Position numbers and translations under genes: made by a program. The notes below the pieces were generated by a model. The model saw only the letters and a program-made list of their open reading frames with translations. It did no database searches and had not been told where the DNA came from. From positions 666,092-730,091 of the forward strand of contig CAVSIP010000003.1 in NCBI GenBank assembly GCA_963728075.1: a DNA stretch of 64,000 nucleotides. The letters run 5' to 3'. Source of the DNA: CAVSIP01 sp963728075 (GTDB lineage Bacteria > Actinomycetota > Actinomycetes > JAFAQI01 > DASSKL01). Of the stretch, positions 25,229 to 33,557 are shown piece by piece (position 1 is the first letter of the stretch; each line of letters opens with the position of its first letter).

Positions 25229-25704
25229 GGCATGCCTCGCCGCAGGCGGACCGCTGCCCGGGTCAGCCAGACGGCGGTCAGGCTCGCTGCCAGCGTCGCG
25301 ACGACCGTCGCCGTGGCGTAGGCCGCCGCCGCGCCGGCGCGCCCGTCGTCGAGCAGGCGAACGGTGTCCACGCTGAACGCCGAGAACGTCGTGAACCCGC
25401 CCAGCAGGCCGGTGCCCAGCAGCGGGCGCAGGTAGCGGGCGCGCGGCAGCCGTTCGGCCAGGACCACCAGCAGCGCCGCGAGCAGCGCCGCGCCGACGAC
25501 GTTCACGGCGAACGTCGCGACCGGCCAGCCGCCGGCACCGTCCAGTGCGGTACCCACGCCGGCCCGCGCGACCCCACCGGCGGCACCGCCCAGGGCGACG
25601 ACGGCGGCGACCCGGGGGCGTGGCAGCGGCGGGCGTACGTCCGGGGACAGGTCCGGGTCGATCGGCAGCCGCATGACGAGCAGCCGCAGGCTCGACGTCC
25701 GCAC
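25225..25704 (-). CDS. crcB: Fluoride channel FluC/CrcB, first subunit
   Basis: The 159-residue protein has a 35-residue cytoplasmic N-terminal extension, then ALGGAAGGVARAGVGTAL, TFAVNVVGAALLAALLVV and GLLGGFTTFSAFSVDTV, with four membrane segments. The usual Arg in the first helix signature is retained (GVARAGVG). The GTG at 25704 lies 4 bases after GGAGGA; an internal ATG at 25674 has no ribosome site. No fluoride riboswitch was recognised in the short gap to the divergent SpoU gene. Confidence 0.92.
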   Translation of the reverse strand: MRTSSLRLLVMRLPIDPDLSPDVRPPLPRPRVAAVVALGGAAGGVARAGVGTALDGAGGWPVATFAVNVVGAALLAALLVVLAERLPRARYLRPLLGTGLLGGFTTFSAFSVDTVRLLDDGRAGAAAAYATATVVATLAASLTAVWLTRAAVRLRRGMP

Positions 25705-25753
25705 TGCTCCTCCAGGGCACGATGAACGCAGGCACTGTACCGGGAGCTGACCA

Positions 25754-26560
25754 GTGGACGTCGTGGCGATCGCCGACGCGGGGGACCCCCGCGTCGCGGA
25801 CTACGTCGCGCTCACCGACGTCGCGCTGCGCCGACGCACCGAGCCCGCGGCTGGGCTGTTCATCGCCGAGGGGCTGCTCGTCGTCGAGCGGGCGCTGCGC
25901 GCGGGCTTCACCATGCGCTCGGCGTTCGTCAGCGCCAAGCTGCTGCCGGACGTGCAGGCGCTGCTCGCCGGTGCGGACGTCCCCGTGTACGTCGGCGAGC
26001 CCGCGGTCATGGCCGCCGTGGCCGGCTTCCAGGTGCACCGCGGTGTGCTGGCGTCGTTCGCCCGCCGGCCCGCCCTGACACCCGAGCGGCTGCTCGCGCA
26101 GGCACGCCGCGTGCTCGTGCTGGAGGACACGAACAACCCGACCAACCTCGGCGCGGTCGCGCGCTCCGCGGCCGCGCTGGGCATCGACGGGCTGCTGCTG
26201 AGCCCGGAGTCCGCGGACCCGCTGTACCGGCGCGCGGTCCGGGTCTCCATGGGGCAGGTGCTGACCCTGCCGTACGCGCGCCTCGACCGCTGGCCCGACG
26301 GGCTGGCGGCCGTACGCGACGCCGGCTTCCGGCTGCTCGCGCTGACCCCCGCAGCGGACGCCGTCCCGCTCGACGAGCTGGTGCTGCACCCCGGCGAGCG
26401 GGTCGCCGCGATGCTCGGTGCCGAAGGGCCGGGGCTGAGCGCGGGCGCGCTCGCGGCAGCCGACCAGGCGGTGCGGATCCCGATGGCCCGCGGCGTGGAC
26501 TCGCTGAACCTCGCCGCGGCCGCCGCCGTGGCGTGCTTCGTGCTGGGCGAGCGCCGGTAG
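25754..26560 (+). CDS. SpoU/TrmH-family RNA 2'-O-methyltransferase
   Basis: The 268-residue protein has an N-terminal L30e-like substrate-binding domain (LFIAEGLLVVERALRAGF) and a SPOUT knotted methyltransferase domain with motif 1 NPTNLGAVARSAAALG, motif 2 MLGAEGPGLS and motif 3 IPMARGVDSLNLAAAAAV. It methylates rRNA or tRNA ribose using S-adenosylmethionine; the site is not predictable. Start GTG 25754. It is divergent from the crcB pair. Confidence 0.93.
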   Translation: MDVVAIADAGDPRVADYVALTDVALRRRTEPAAGLFIAEGLLVVERALRAGFTMRSAFVSAKLLPDVQALLAGADVPVYVGEPAVMAAVAGFQVHRGVLASFARRPALTPERLLAQARRVLVLEDTNNPTNLGAVARSAAALGIDGLLLSPESADPLYRRAVRVSMGQVLTLPYARLDRWPDGLAAVRDAGFRLLALTPAADAVPLDELVLHPGERVAAMLGAEGPGLSAGALAAADQAVRIPMARGVDSLNLAAAAAVACFVLGERR

Positions 26561-26563
26561 ACC

Positions 26564-27130
26564 ATGGGGATCATGGCCGGAACCAGCCTGCGGGGCAGCC
26601 TGCTCGTCGCCACACCAGGTCTGCTCGACCCGAACTTCGCGCGGACCGTGGTGCTGCTCCTCGAGCACGGCGCCGAAGGGGCGCTGGGCGTGGTGCTGAA
26701 CCGGCCGAGCGACACCCCGCTGGCCGTCGCCCTGCCGGCGTGGGGCGACGCCGCCACCGAGCCGGCGGTCGTGTACGCGGGCGGCCCGGTCGCGACGACG
26801 TCCGCCGTGTGCCTGGCCCGACGGCGGCTGGACGCGGAGCCGCCCGGCTGGCAGCCGGTCTTCGGGCCGGTGGGCGCCTTCGACGTGGAGGCCGACCCGG
26901 CGCTCGTGGCCGCGACCGTTGCGGGCCTGCGGGTGTTCGCGGGGTACGCGGGCTGGGGCGCGGAGCAGCTCGAGGCGGAGATCGCCGAGGACGCCTGGAT
27001 GGTCGTCGAGGCGCTGCCGGACGACGCGTTCTCGGTGCGGCCGGAGCGGTTGTGGCGCAGTGTCCTGCGCCGCCAGCCCGGCGAGGTGTCGCTGCTGGCC
27101 ACGTACCCGACCGACCCCCGGCTGAACTGA
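26564..27130 (+). CDS. YqgE/AlgH family protein
   Basis: The 188-residue protein has the UPF0301 signature: GSLLVATPGLLDPNFARTVVLLLEH, GALGVVLNRPSD, YAGGPV, then LRVFAGYAGWGAEQLEAEI and a C-terminal ERLWRSVLRRQPGEVSLLATYPTDPRLN. Molecular function is unsettled. An ATG at 26573 is an alternative start. It follows the SpoU gene by 3 bases, so it is probably in the same operon. Confidence 0.93.
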   Translation: MGIMAGTSLRGSLLVATPGLLDPNFARTVVLLLEHGAEGALGVVLNRPSDTPLAVALPAWGDAATEPAVVYAGGPVATTSAVCLARRRLDAEPPGWQPVFGPVGAFDVEADPALVAATVAGLRVFAGYAGWGAEQLEAEIAEDAWMVVEALPDDAFSVRPERLWRSVLRRQPGEVSLLATYPTDPRLN

Positions 27131-27180
27131 TGGCCGGCCGTCGGCGTTTGGCCGGGGGTCGGCGTGAGCAGCACGCCGGT

Positions 27181-28119
27181 ATGGCAGCACCCCAGCCCGG
27201 CAGCATCCCCCCGACCGGCGAGCAGCACGAGATCCGGTACGGCGACCAGCGCGCGACCGTCGTCGAGGTGGGCGGCGGCCTGCGCGAGTACGTCGTCGGC
27301 GACACCCCCGCGCTCGACGGCTACAGCGCCGACGACTTCGTGGTCGGCGCGCACGGCCAGACCCTCGTCCCGTGGCCGAACCGGCTGGCGGACGGGACGT
27401 ACGACTGGGCCGGCGACACCTACCAGCTACCACTGTCCGAGCCGTCGAAGCGCAACGCCATCCACGGGCTCGCGCGGTTCGTGCCGTGGTCGCTCGAGGA
27501 CCGCAGCGACCGGCACCTCACCATGCACACGCGGCTGTACCCCCAGCCCGGGTGGCCGTTCTGGCTCGACCTGCACCTGACCTACCGGCTGGACGACCGG
27601 GGGCTGTCCGTCCGCACCACCGCACGCAACGTCGGTGGCAGTCCCTGCCCGTACGGCAGTGGCGCGCACCCCTACCTGACGGCCGGCACCCGTACGGTCG
27701 ACAGCTGCCGGCTGCAGCTGCCGGCCGAGCGCTACATCGAGACCGACAGGCGCAGCCTGCCGAAGAAGACCAGGCGCGTGCGCGGCTCGAAGCTGGACTT
27801 CCGCACCGCGCGGAAGATCGGTGGTACGACCATCGACCACGCGTTCACCGACCTGCGCCGCGACCCGGACGGCCGCTTCCGCACGCGGCTCATCGGCCCG
27901 AAGGGCCGGGTGGTGGCGCTGTGGCAGGACGAGGCGTACCCCTACGTCGAGATCTTCACGGGTGACGCGCTGCCGAAGCGCAAGCGCCGTACCGGCCTCG
28001 GGGTCGAGCCGATGACCATGCCGCCGAACGGGCTGCACGACGGGGTGGATGTGGTCACCCTCGAGCCCGGGCAGATCCACAGCGCGGAGTGGGGGATCGA
28101 GCCGTTCGGTCACGTGTAG
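27181..28119 (+). CDS. Aldose 1-epimerase family protein
   Basis: The 312-residue galactose-mutarotase-like protein has VVEVGGGLREYVVGD, GQTLVPWPNRLADGTYDWAGDTYQLPL, NAIHGLARFVPW (catalytic-type His), SGAHPYLTAG (second His) and EIFTGDALPKRKRRTGLGVEPMTMPPNGL with the catalytic Glu region. It interconverts sugar anomers; the substrate is unknown. ATG 27181 is chosen. The preceding GTG at 27164 is out of frame. The basic KRKRRT insertion is a minor oddity. Confidence 0.92.
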   Translation: MAAPQPGSIPPTGEQHEIRYGDQRATVVEVGGGLREYVVGDTPALDGYSADDFVVGAHGQTLVPWPNRLADGTYDWAGDTYQLPLSEPSKRNAIHGLARFVPWSLEDRSDRHLTMHTRLYPQPGWPFWLDLHLTYRLDDRGLSVRTTARNVGGSPCPYGSGAHPYLTAGTRTVDSCRLQLPAERYIETDRRSLPKKTRRVRGSKLDFRTARKIGGTTIDHAFTDLRRDPDGRFRTRLIGPKGRVVALWQDEAYPYVEIFTGDALPKRKRRTGLGVEPMTMPPNGLHDGVDVVTLEPGQIHSAEWGIEPFGHV

Positions 28120-28154
28120 GGGTGGCTCCCGGCCGTGCCGGGGCCGGCCGGCAC

Positions 28155-28160
28155 TAGGGT
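28155..28160 (+). promoter_or_regulatory. Leaderless-type -10 box for the anti-sigma ATPase gene
   Basis: TAGGGT precedes GTG 28168 by 7 bases; no ribosome site lies between. Confidence 0.55.
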
Positions 28161-28167
28161 GTACGCC

Positions 28168-28611
28168 GTGCATGCGGAGACCTCGCTTCCGTGCGAGGCG
28201 TCGAGTGTCCGCGAGGCGCGCCGGTTCGTGACCGCGACGCTGTCCGCCTGGGGTCATGACGAGACCGGGTTCTCCGCCGCGCTGCTCGTCAGCGAGCTGG
28301 CCACGAACGCGTTCCTGCACGCCCGCACCCCGCTGCGGGTCGTGGTGGACGGGCTGGCCGAGGGGGCGCGGGTCACCGTCGTCGACGGCAGCGACCTGCC
28401 CGTGCGGCCCCGCCGGCACAGCGCCGAGTCCGGCACCGGGCGCGGCCTGCTGCTCGTCGAGCAGGTCGCCGCGGCCTGGGGCGTGGACCCCTCCTCGGAC
28501 GGCAAGGCGGTGTGGTTCCTCGTGCCGTGGCAGCAGCAGGACACGGGGGAGGAGCCCGACCTGGACTCCTTCCTCGCCCTCGACGAGACGGTCGGATGTG
28601 GTTCCCGGTGA
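28168..28611 (+). CDS. Anti-sigma-type ATP-binding protein (RsbW-like HATPase_c_2)
   Basis: The 147-residue protein is a single GHKL ATPase domain: SVREARRFVTATLSAWGH, N-box ALLVSELATNAFLHA, VVDGSDLPVRP (degenerate G1) and G2 ESGTGRGLLLVEQVAAAWGV, ending in VWFLVPW. Such proteins are anti-sigma serine kinases or stand-alone regulators, very common in actinobacteria. No sigma factor or STAS antagonist is adjacent. Its stop overlaps the next gene by 4 bases (GTGA), which suggests that gene product is its partner. Confidence 0.92.
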   Translation: MHAETSLPCEASSVREARRFVTATLSAWGHDETGFSAALLVSELATNAFLHARTPLRVVVDGLAEGARVTVVDGSDLPVRPRRHSAESGTGRGLLLVEQVAAAWGVDPSSDGKAVWFLVPWQQQDTGEEPDLDSFLALDETVGCGSR

Positions 28612-29066
28612 GCGATCTGGTGCACGTCCGCCTGCTCGGCTTCCCCCTCGACGTCTACTCCCGCGCCTCCGAGCACCACGAGGAGCTGATGCGCGAGTTC
28701 CAGCTGCTCGCCATCCGGCCTCCGGACGGCGGCCACGAGGTGCCGCGCCGGCTCATCCAGCTCGTGCAGGAGGTCAACGACCGCTACGCGGGCACCACGG
28801 ACATGCCCAACAAGCAGCGCGACGAGGCACTCGCCCGGGGTGAGCGCCGGGTCGACCTCGACTACGAGGTGCCCACCACGATCACGGAGGACGTGGTCCG
28901 GGTCGGGCAGCTGCTCGACGAGGCGGACGAGTACTGCCGCCAGGGTGAGCTGCTGACCCTCGCGACGCCCCCGGAGTACGTCCGGTTCCGCAGGTGGCTG
29001 TTCGGGGAGTTCGGCCGCCAGCTGCAGGGCGAGGAGCCGCTGGCGTGGGACGCCTTCCCGGCGTAG
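28608..29066 (+). CDS. Unrecognised partner of the anti-sigma-type ATPase
   Basis: The 152-residue soluble, charged protein begins VSDLVHVRLLGFPLDVYSRASEHHEELMREFQLLAI and continues with a Glu/Arg-rich helical core (VRVGQLLDEADEYCRQGELLTLATPPEYVRFRRWLFGEFGRQLQGEEP). I do not recognise a named domain. The GTG at 28608 overlaps the ATPase stop, giving tight co-translation; an ATG at 28596 is an alternative. By position it may be an antagonist or substrate of the kinase-like protein. It overlaps the acyl-CoA synthetase start by 22 bases. Confidence 0.8.
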   Translation: MSDLVHVRLLGFPLDVYSRASEHHEELMREFQLLAIRPPDGGHEVPRRLIQLVQEVNDRYAGTTDMPNKQRDEALARGERRVDLDYEVPTTITEDVVRVGQLLDEADEYCRQGELLTLATPPEYVRFRRWLFGEFGRQLQGEEPLAWDAFPA

Positions 29067-30679
29067 GAGCGGTCGGCACGGTCGCCGGGGCCGCCCGGGC
29101 GCTGCTGGCGAGCGGTCTGGTCGCCCCCGAACGTCCGGACCGGCTCGCGGGCATGCTGCTCGCGCTCGGCCGCTGGGGGCTCAGCCCGGCCGCTGGGTAC
29201 GCCGCCGCGGCCGCGCGGTCGCCGGACCGGCTCGCGCTCGTCGACGACCGGGACACCTTCACCTTCGCCGACGTGGACCGGCGCACCGACGCGATCGCGG
29301 CCGGGCTCGCCGACCTGGGGATCCGACCCGGCGACGTCGTGGGCATCCTCGCTCGCAACTCGGCGCAGTTCGTCCTCGGCCAGGTGGCCGCGGCCAAGCT
29401 GGGCGCCGACCTGGTGTACCTCAACACCGGCTTCGCCGCCGCGCAGCTGGAGGACGTGCTCAGGGCCGAGCAGGTGGCCGCGGTCATCGCCGACGACGAG
29501 TTCGACGAGACGGTCGCGGCCGCTGCACCGGGACGGCTGCTCGTCCACGCCTGGCGTTCGGGTGCCCGCCGCCCCGGGGGTCCCCCGTCGCTGACGGACC
29601 TGGCGGAGGGCGTCCACGCCCCGCCGCAGCTTCCGCTCGTACGCCGCAACGGCCGGCACGTGCTGCTCACCAGTGGCACGACCGGACGACCGAAGGGCGC
29701 GGCCCGCAGCGCACCGCCGGGGCTGAGCGGGGTGGAGCCGCTCGTGGCGCTGCTGTCGGCGATCCCGGTGCGGGCCCGTGAGGCGACGGTCATCGCCTCG
29801 CCGCTGTTCCACGCCTGGGGCTTCGCCCATCTCGAGCTCGGCCTGCTGCTGGAGTCGACGCTCGTCCTGACCCGCCGGTTCGACGCCGAGCGCGTGCTCA
29901 CCCTGCTCCGGGACCGGCGCGCCAGCACTCTCGTCGCCGTCCCGGTGATGCTCAAGCGCGTCCTCGACCTGCCGGCGGAGGTCCGGCAGGTGCTGCGCCC
30001 GCCGGCGCTGGAGGTCGTCGCGCTGTCCGGCTCGGCGCTGCCGGTGGAGCTCTCGCGCAGGTTCCGGGCCGAGTACGGCGACGTGCTCTACGACCTGTAC
30101 GGCTCCACGGAGGTCGCGTACGCGTCCCTCGCGACACCGCAGGACATGCGCGAGGCCCCAGGGTCCGTCGGGCGTCCGCTGGCGGGCGTCACCGTGCGGA
30201 TCGTCGGTCCCGACCGGCGCGAGGTCACGGGCACCGGCAGCGGCCGCATCTTCGTCGGCAACGCGATGACGTTCGCGGGCTACACCGGCGGGGCGGACAA
30301 GGACCGGCTCGACGGGCTGGTGGCGACGGGCGACGTCGGCCACTTCGACGCCGACGGCCGGCTCTACGTCGACGGCCGGGACGACGACATGATCGTCTCC
30401 GGCGGGGAGAACGTCTTCCCCGGCGAGGTCGAGGAGTGCCTGCGCACCCACCCCGCGGTCGGCGACGTGGCCGTGGCCGGCGTCCCTGACGAGGAGTTCG
30501 GTGCCCGCCTCGTCGCGCACGTCGTGGCGCGCAGCCGCGTCGACGCCGAGGAGCTGCGCGACCACGTCCGCCGTGCACTCGCCGGCTACAAGGTGCCGCG
30601 GGCGGTGGTCTTCCACGACGTGCTGCCCCGCAACGAGACCGGCAAGGTGGTCAAGCGCGAACTACCGGCTCCCCGCTGA
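29045..30679 (+). CDS. AMP-dependent acyl-CoA synthetase (FadD-like)
   Basis: The 544-residue enzyme has the P-loop VLLTSGTTGRPKGAARS, SPLFHAWGFAHLELGLLL, YDLYGSTEVAYASLATP (the Glu of A5), GLVATGDVGHFDADGRLYVDGRDDDMIVSGGENVFPGEVEE and the C-terminal catalytic Lys in PRNETGKVVKREL. It forms acyl-CoA from a carboxylate, ATP and CoA. The GTG at 29045 follows GAGGAG by 8 bases and lies inside the preceding gene. The 3' end overlaps pncA by 29 bases on the opposite strand. Confidence 0.93.
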   Translation: MGRLPGVGAVGTVAGAARALLASGLVAPERPDRLAGMLLALGRWGLSPAAGYAAAAARSPDRLALVDDRDTFTFADVDRRTDAIAAGLADLGIRPGDVVGILARNSAQFVLGQVAAAKLGADLVYLNTGFAAAQLEDVLRAEQVAAVIADDEFDETVAAAAPGRLLVHAWRSGARRPGGPPSLTDLAEGVHAPPQLPLVRRNGRHVLLTSGTTGRPKGAARSAPPGLSGVEPLVALLSAIPVRAREATVIASPLFHAWGFAHLELGLLLESTLVLTRRFDAERVLTLLRDRRASTLVAVPVMLKRVLDLPAEVRQVLRPPALEVVALSGSALPVELSRRFRAEYGDVLYDLYGSTEVAYASLATPQDMREAPGSVGRPLAGVTVRIVGPDRREVTGTGSGRIFVGNAMTFAGYTGGADKDRLDGLVATGDVGHFDADGRLYVDGRDDDMIVSGGENVFPGEVEECLRTHPAVGDVAVAGVPDEEFGARLVAHVVARSRVDAEELRDHVRRALAGYKVPRAVVFHDVLPRNETGKVVKRELPAPR

Positions 30680-31220
30680 GCCGTACGCCGGCGGTGCCGA
30701 GCTCCTCGAGCGCTGCCGCCGTCGTGCGGGGCGCCACTCCCGCCGTGAGGCGCAGCAGCACCGTGGTCTCGAACCCCGCCGCAGCGGCATCGAGGGCGGT
30801 CGCCCGGACGCAGTGATCCGTCGCGATCCCCACGACATCGAGCTCGGTGACGTCGCGGATGCGCAGCCAGTCGGCCAGCGAGCTGCCGTCGGCGGCCCGG
30901 CCCTCGAAGCCGCTGTACGCGGCCTCGTGGTGACCTTTGTCGAACACGGCGTCGATGGGCTGGGTGTCCAGCGAGAAGTGCAGCGCCGCACCGGGCGTGC
31001 CGGCAAGGCAGTGCGGGGGCCAGGTGTCGACGAAGTCCGGCCGTGCGGAGAAGTGTCCCCCCGGGTCGACGTGGTGGTCGCGGGTCGCCACGACGTGCGC
31101 GTACCCGGCGGTGGCGAGGTGGGCGCTGATCCGGCCCGCCACCTCGGCGCCGCCTGCCACGGCGAGGCTGCCGCCCTCGCAGAAGTCGTTCTGGACGTCG
31201 ACGATCACCAGTGCTCTCAC
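30651..31220 (-). CDS. pncA: Nicotinamidase
   Basis: The 189-residue isochorismatase-fold hydrolase converts nicotinamide to nicotinate. The catalytic triad is visible: Asp in LVIVDVQNDFCEGGSL, Lys in AVFDKGHHEAAYSGF and Cys in VGIATDHCVRATALDA. Metal-site residues are in ATRDHHVDPGGHFS. The GTG at 31220 follows a GAGGAGGT site and overlaps the pncB stop by 4 bases (GTGA). Pairing with nicotinate phosphoribosyltransferase gives the Preiss-Handler salvage route to NAD. Confidence 0.95.
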   Translation of the reverse strand: MRALVIVDVQNDFCEGGSLAVAGGAEVAGRISAHLATAGYAHVVATRDHHVDPGGHFSARPDFVDTWPPHCLAGTPGAALHFSLDTQPIDAVFDKGHHEAAYSGFEGRAADGSSLADWLRIRDVTELDVVGIATDHCVRATALDAAAAGFETTVLLRLTAGVAPRTTAAALEELGTAGVRLSGEPVVRA

Positions 31221-32521
31221 GAGCCCACCTCCTCGTACGTCGTCTCCAGTGCAGGATCGCCGGGAGAGAGCTTGAGAGCCTCCAGCGGCAGCTCCTCCCG
31301 TACCCGCTGGCGGTGCGCGCGGGCGGCCTCCGCGTCCGGTGCGGCCACCAGGCGCCCGCCGCGGACGAACGGCAGGTGCAGCGGCCGCTCGTCCGGGCGC
31401 TCGGGGGCCGGGCCGCCGACGTACGCCACCTCCGCGACGGCGTGGCCGCCGGCGAGGCGCCGCGAGGCCTGCTTGCGGCCACCGATCGACGCCTTGCCCA
31501 CCGAGCGCTTCTCGACCGGCTCGAGCGGCGCGTCGGCGCCGTCCTCCTGGGCGCGGGCGACGAGCTTGTAGACGAACCCTGCGGTCGGTGCGCCGGAGCC
31601 GGTCACCACCGACGTGCCGACGCCGTAGCCGTCCACCGGCGCCACCGCCAGGGCGGCGATCGCATGCTCGTCGAGGTCGCTCGTCACGACGATGCGCGTG
31701 CCGGTCGCGCCGAGCGCGTCGAGCTGCTCGCGGGCCGCCCGGGCCTGCGCCACCAGGTCGCCGGAGTCCAGCCGGATGGCGCCGAGCCCGGTGCCCGCGA
31801 CCTCCACGGCGGTCCGGATGCCCCGTGCCACGTCGTAGGTGTCGACCAGCAGGATCGTGTCCCGGCCCAGTGCGGCGACCTGGGCCGCGAAGGCCGACCG
31901 CTCGTCGCCGTGCGCGAGCGTGAACGCATGCGCGCTCGTCCCGGTCGTCGGGATGCCGTAGCGCCGGCCGGCGGCGAGGTTGGACGTCGCGCTGAAGCCG
32001 GCGATGTACGCGGCGCGGGCGGCGGCGACCGCGGCCCGCTCGTGGGTGCGCCGCGAGCCCATCTCGATGCACGGGCGGTCCCCGGCGGCGCACGTCATCC
32101 GCGCCGCGGCCGTGGCCACGGCGCTGTCGAAGTTGAGCACCGACAGGACGAGGGTCTCCAGCAGCACCGCGTCGCCGAACGTGCCCTCCACGACGAGCAC
32201 CGGTGAGCCGGGGAAGTACGCCTCGCCCTCCGCGTACGCGTCGATGTCGCCGGAGAACCGGTAGCCGGCGAGGTACGCGCAGGTCCCCTCGTCGACCACC
32301 CCGGAGCGCGCGAGGAACTCCAGCTCGTCGGCGGCGAACCGGAACCGCGCCAGCTCCTCCGCCAGGCGCCCGGTGCCCGCCAGCACGCCGTACCGGCGCC
32401 GCCCGGGCAGCGAGCGGGTGAAGACCTCGAACACGGCCCGCCGCCGCGCGACCCCGCTGCGCAGCGCCGCCTGCAGCATGGTCAGCTCGTAGTGGTCGGT
32501 GAGCAGCGCGGACCCGGACAC
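31217..32521 (-). CDS. pncB: Nicotinate phosphoribosyltransferase
   Basis: The 434-residue enzyme makes nicotinate mononucleotide from nicotinate and PRPP. Motifs include ALLTDHYELTMLQAAL, EMGSRRTHERAAVAAARAAYIAGFSATSNLAAGRRYGIPTTGTSAHAF (with the phosphorylated-type His), LLVDTYDV, IRLDSGDLVAQARAAREQLDA and GTSVVTGSGAP. The GTG at 32521 is preferred over an ATG at 32545 because a TACGCT -10 box lies between them, 8 bases before the GTG. It is translationally coupled to pncA and divergent from clpS. Confidence 0.95.
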   Translation of the reverse strand: MSGSALLTDHYELTMLQAALRSGVARRRAVFEVFTRSLPGRRRYGVLAGTGRLAEELARFRFAADELEFLARSGVVDEGTCAYLAGYRFSGDIDAYAEGEAYFPGSPVLVVEGTFGDAVLLETLVLSVLNFDSAVATAAARMTCAAGDRPCIEMGSRRTHERAAVAAARAAYIAGFSATSNLAAGRRYGIPTTGTSAHAFTLAHGDERSAFAAQVAALGRDTILLVDTYDVARGIRTAVEVAGTGLGAIRLDSGDLVAQARAAREQLDALGATGTRIVVTSDLDEHAIAALAVAPVDGYGVGTSVVTGSGAPTAGFVYKLVARAQEDGADAPLEPVEKRSVGKASIGGRKQASRRLAGGHAVAEVAYVGGPAPERPDERPLHLPFVRGGRLVAAPDAEAARAHRQRVREELPLEALKLSPGDPALETTYEEVGS

Positions 32522-32529
32522 GCCTACCG

Positions 32530-32535
32530 AGCGTA
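32530..32535 (-). promoter_or_regulatory. Leaderless-type -10 box for pncB
   Basis: TACGCT on the minus strand precedes GTG 32521 by 8 bases, within the 30-base divergent gap to clpS. Confidence 0.5.
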
Positions 32536-32539
32536 GTGA

Positions 32540-32545
32540 GAGCAT
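32540..32545 (+). promoter_or_regulatory. Leaderless-type -10 box for clpS
   Basis: GAGCAT (nAnnnT) precedes ATG 32552 by 6 bases. The pncB and clpS promoters would overlap back to back in under 50 bases. Confidence 0.35.
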
Positions 32546-32551
32546 CGGGCC

Positions 32552-32845
32552 ATGGCCGGGCCGACGCTGACCCCCGAGCGCACGGAGACGCCCGACGAGG
32601 TCGTCCACGCCGAGCGCCCGTGGATCACCATCGTCTGGAACGACCCGGTCAACCTCATGTCGTACGTCACCTACGTCTTCCAGAAGCTGTTCGGCTACTC
32701 CCGGGAGAAGGCCACGACGCTGATGCTGCAGGTGCACCGTGAGGGCAGGGCCGTGGTGTCGTCGGGCTCGCGCGAGCAGATGGAGCACGACGTCGCCCGC
32801 CTGCACGCGCACGGGCTGTGGGCCACGCTCCAGCAGGACGACTGA
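32552..32845 (+). CDS. clpS: ATP-dependent Clp protease adaptor ClpS
   Basis: The 97-residue protein has the ClpS core: PWITIVWNDPVNLMSYVTYVFQKLFGYSREKATTLMLQVHREGRAVV and the C-terminal EQMEHDVARLHAHGLWATLQQD. The NDP motif and the Met at the N-degron pocket are present. It delivers N-end-rule substrates to ClpAP/ClpCP. The next gene (DUF2017) starts 2 bases after its stop, as in other actinobacteria. Confidence 0.95.
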   Translation: MAGPTLTPERTETPDEVVHAERPWITIVWNDPVNLMSYVTYVFQKLFGYSREKATTLMLQVHREGRAVVSSGSREQMEHDVARLHAHGLWATLQQDD

Positions 32846-32847
32846 CG

Positions 32848-33384
32848 ATGAGCGCGTTCCGCCGGACGAGGGCCGGGATCGAGCTGCGGCTGCGGCCGGG
32901 GGAGTCCGCGGTGCTCGAGTCGCTGCTCGCCGAGCTCGTCACCATGCTCGCCGAGGAGGAGCCGACCGACCCGCTGGAGGCGATGGTGGGCAGCAGCGGC
33001 CCCCGGCCCAGCCCGGACGACCCGGTGCTCGCCCGGCTGCTGCCGGACGCGTACGACGACCCGGAGGCCGCGGCCGAGTACCGCGGGCTGATGGAGAGCG
33101 AGCTGCGGGCCGGCAAGGCGGGTGCCGCCCGTACGGTGCTCGCCGCCCTGGAACGGGCCGGGGACGGGCACGTCGTGCTCGACGACGACGAGCACGTGCA
33201 GGCCTGGCTCGGCGCGCTCAACGACCTGCGGCTCGCGCTCGGCACCCGCTACGAGGTGGCCGAGGACACCTACGAGCTGGTCGACCGGCTGCCCCCGGAC
33301 GACCCGCGGCTGCCCGGCCTCACCGCCTACCTGTGGCTCGGCTGGCTGCAGGAGACCCTGCTCGAGGCCCTCACCGACGAGTAG
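32848..33384 (+). CDS. DUF2017 family protein
   Basis: The 178-residue protein matches DUF2017: GIELRLRPGESAVLESLLAELVTML, DPVLARLLPDAYDDPEAAAEYRGLMESELRAGKAGAARTVL, and a C-terminal WLGALNDLRLALGTRYEV...LTAYLWLGWLQETLLEAL. It is predominantly helical and cytoplasmic. It is almost always next to clpS in actinobacteria, suggesting a role linked to proteolysis, though none is proven. Confidence 0.93.
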   Translation: MSAFRRTRAGIELRLRPGESAVLESLLAELVTMLAEEEPTDPLEAMVGSSGPRPSPDDPVLARLLPDAYDDPEAAAEYRGLMESELRAGKAGAARTVLAALERAGDGHVVLDDDEHVQAWLGALNDLRLALGTRYEVAEDTYELVDRLPPDDPRLPGLTAYLWLGWLQETLLEALTDE

Positions 33385-33435
33385 CCGCTCGCCCCGCACC
33401 CGCACCCCGCGCCTGCCGCCCGCCTCTCCCTTTCC

Positions 33436-33495
33436 GGGCGTTGGCGCCAACGCTGTGCGACACGCCGGGCCGGCTCCAGATCGCGCGCCACCGCC
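33436..33495 (+). repeat. 60-bp dispersed repeat, copy 1
   Basis: It contains the 16-bp palindrome GCGTTGGCGCCAACGC (33438-33453), then conserved blocks CGACACGCCG, CCAGA, CCA and GCC at fixed spacing. The same blocks with identical spacing occur on the other strand at 38320-38379. The rest of the 33385-33557 gap carries no gene. Confidence 0.75.
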
Positions 33496-33545
33496 TCGGG
33501 CACGGGACGTCATCGCCCGCGTGTGGGCAGGCGCACGGACCCCCG

Positions 33546-33551
33546 TACGCT
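33546..33551 (+). promoter_or_regulatory. Leaderless-type -10 box for the mec-like gene
   Basis: TACGCT precedes GTG 33558 by 6 bases. Confidence 0.5.
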
Positions 33552-33557
33552 TGCGGG

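Noticed and set aside
24860..25704. Two adjacent crcB genes as a recent duplication
   Set aside because: Paired divergent FluC subunits are the normal arrangement in many Gram-positive bacteria; the two differ strongly in sequence.
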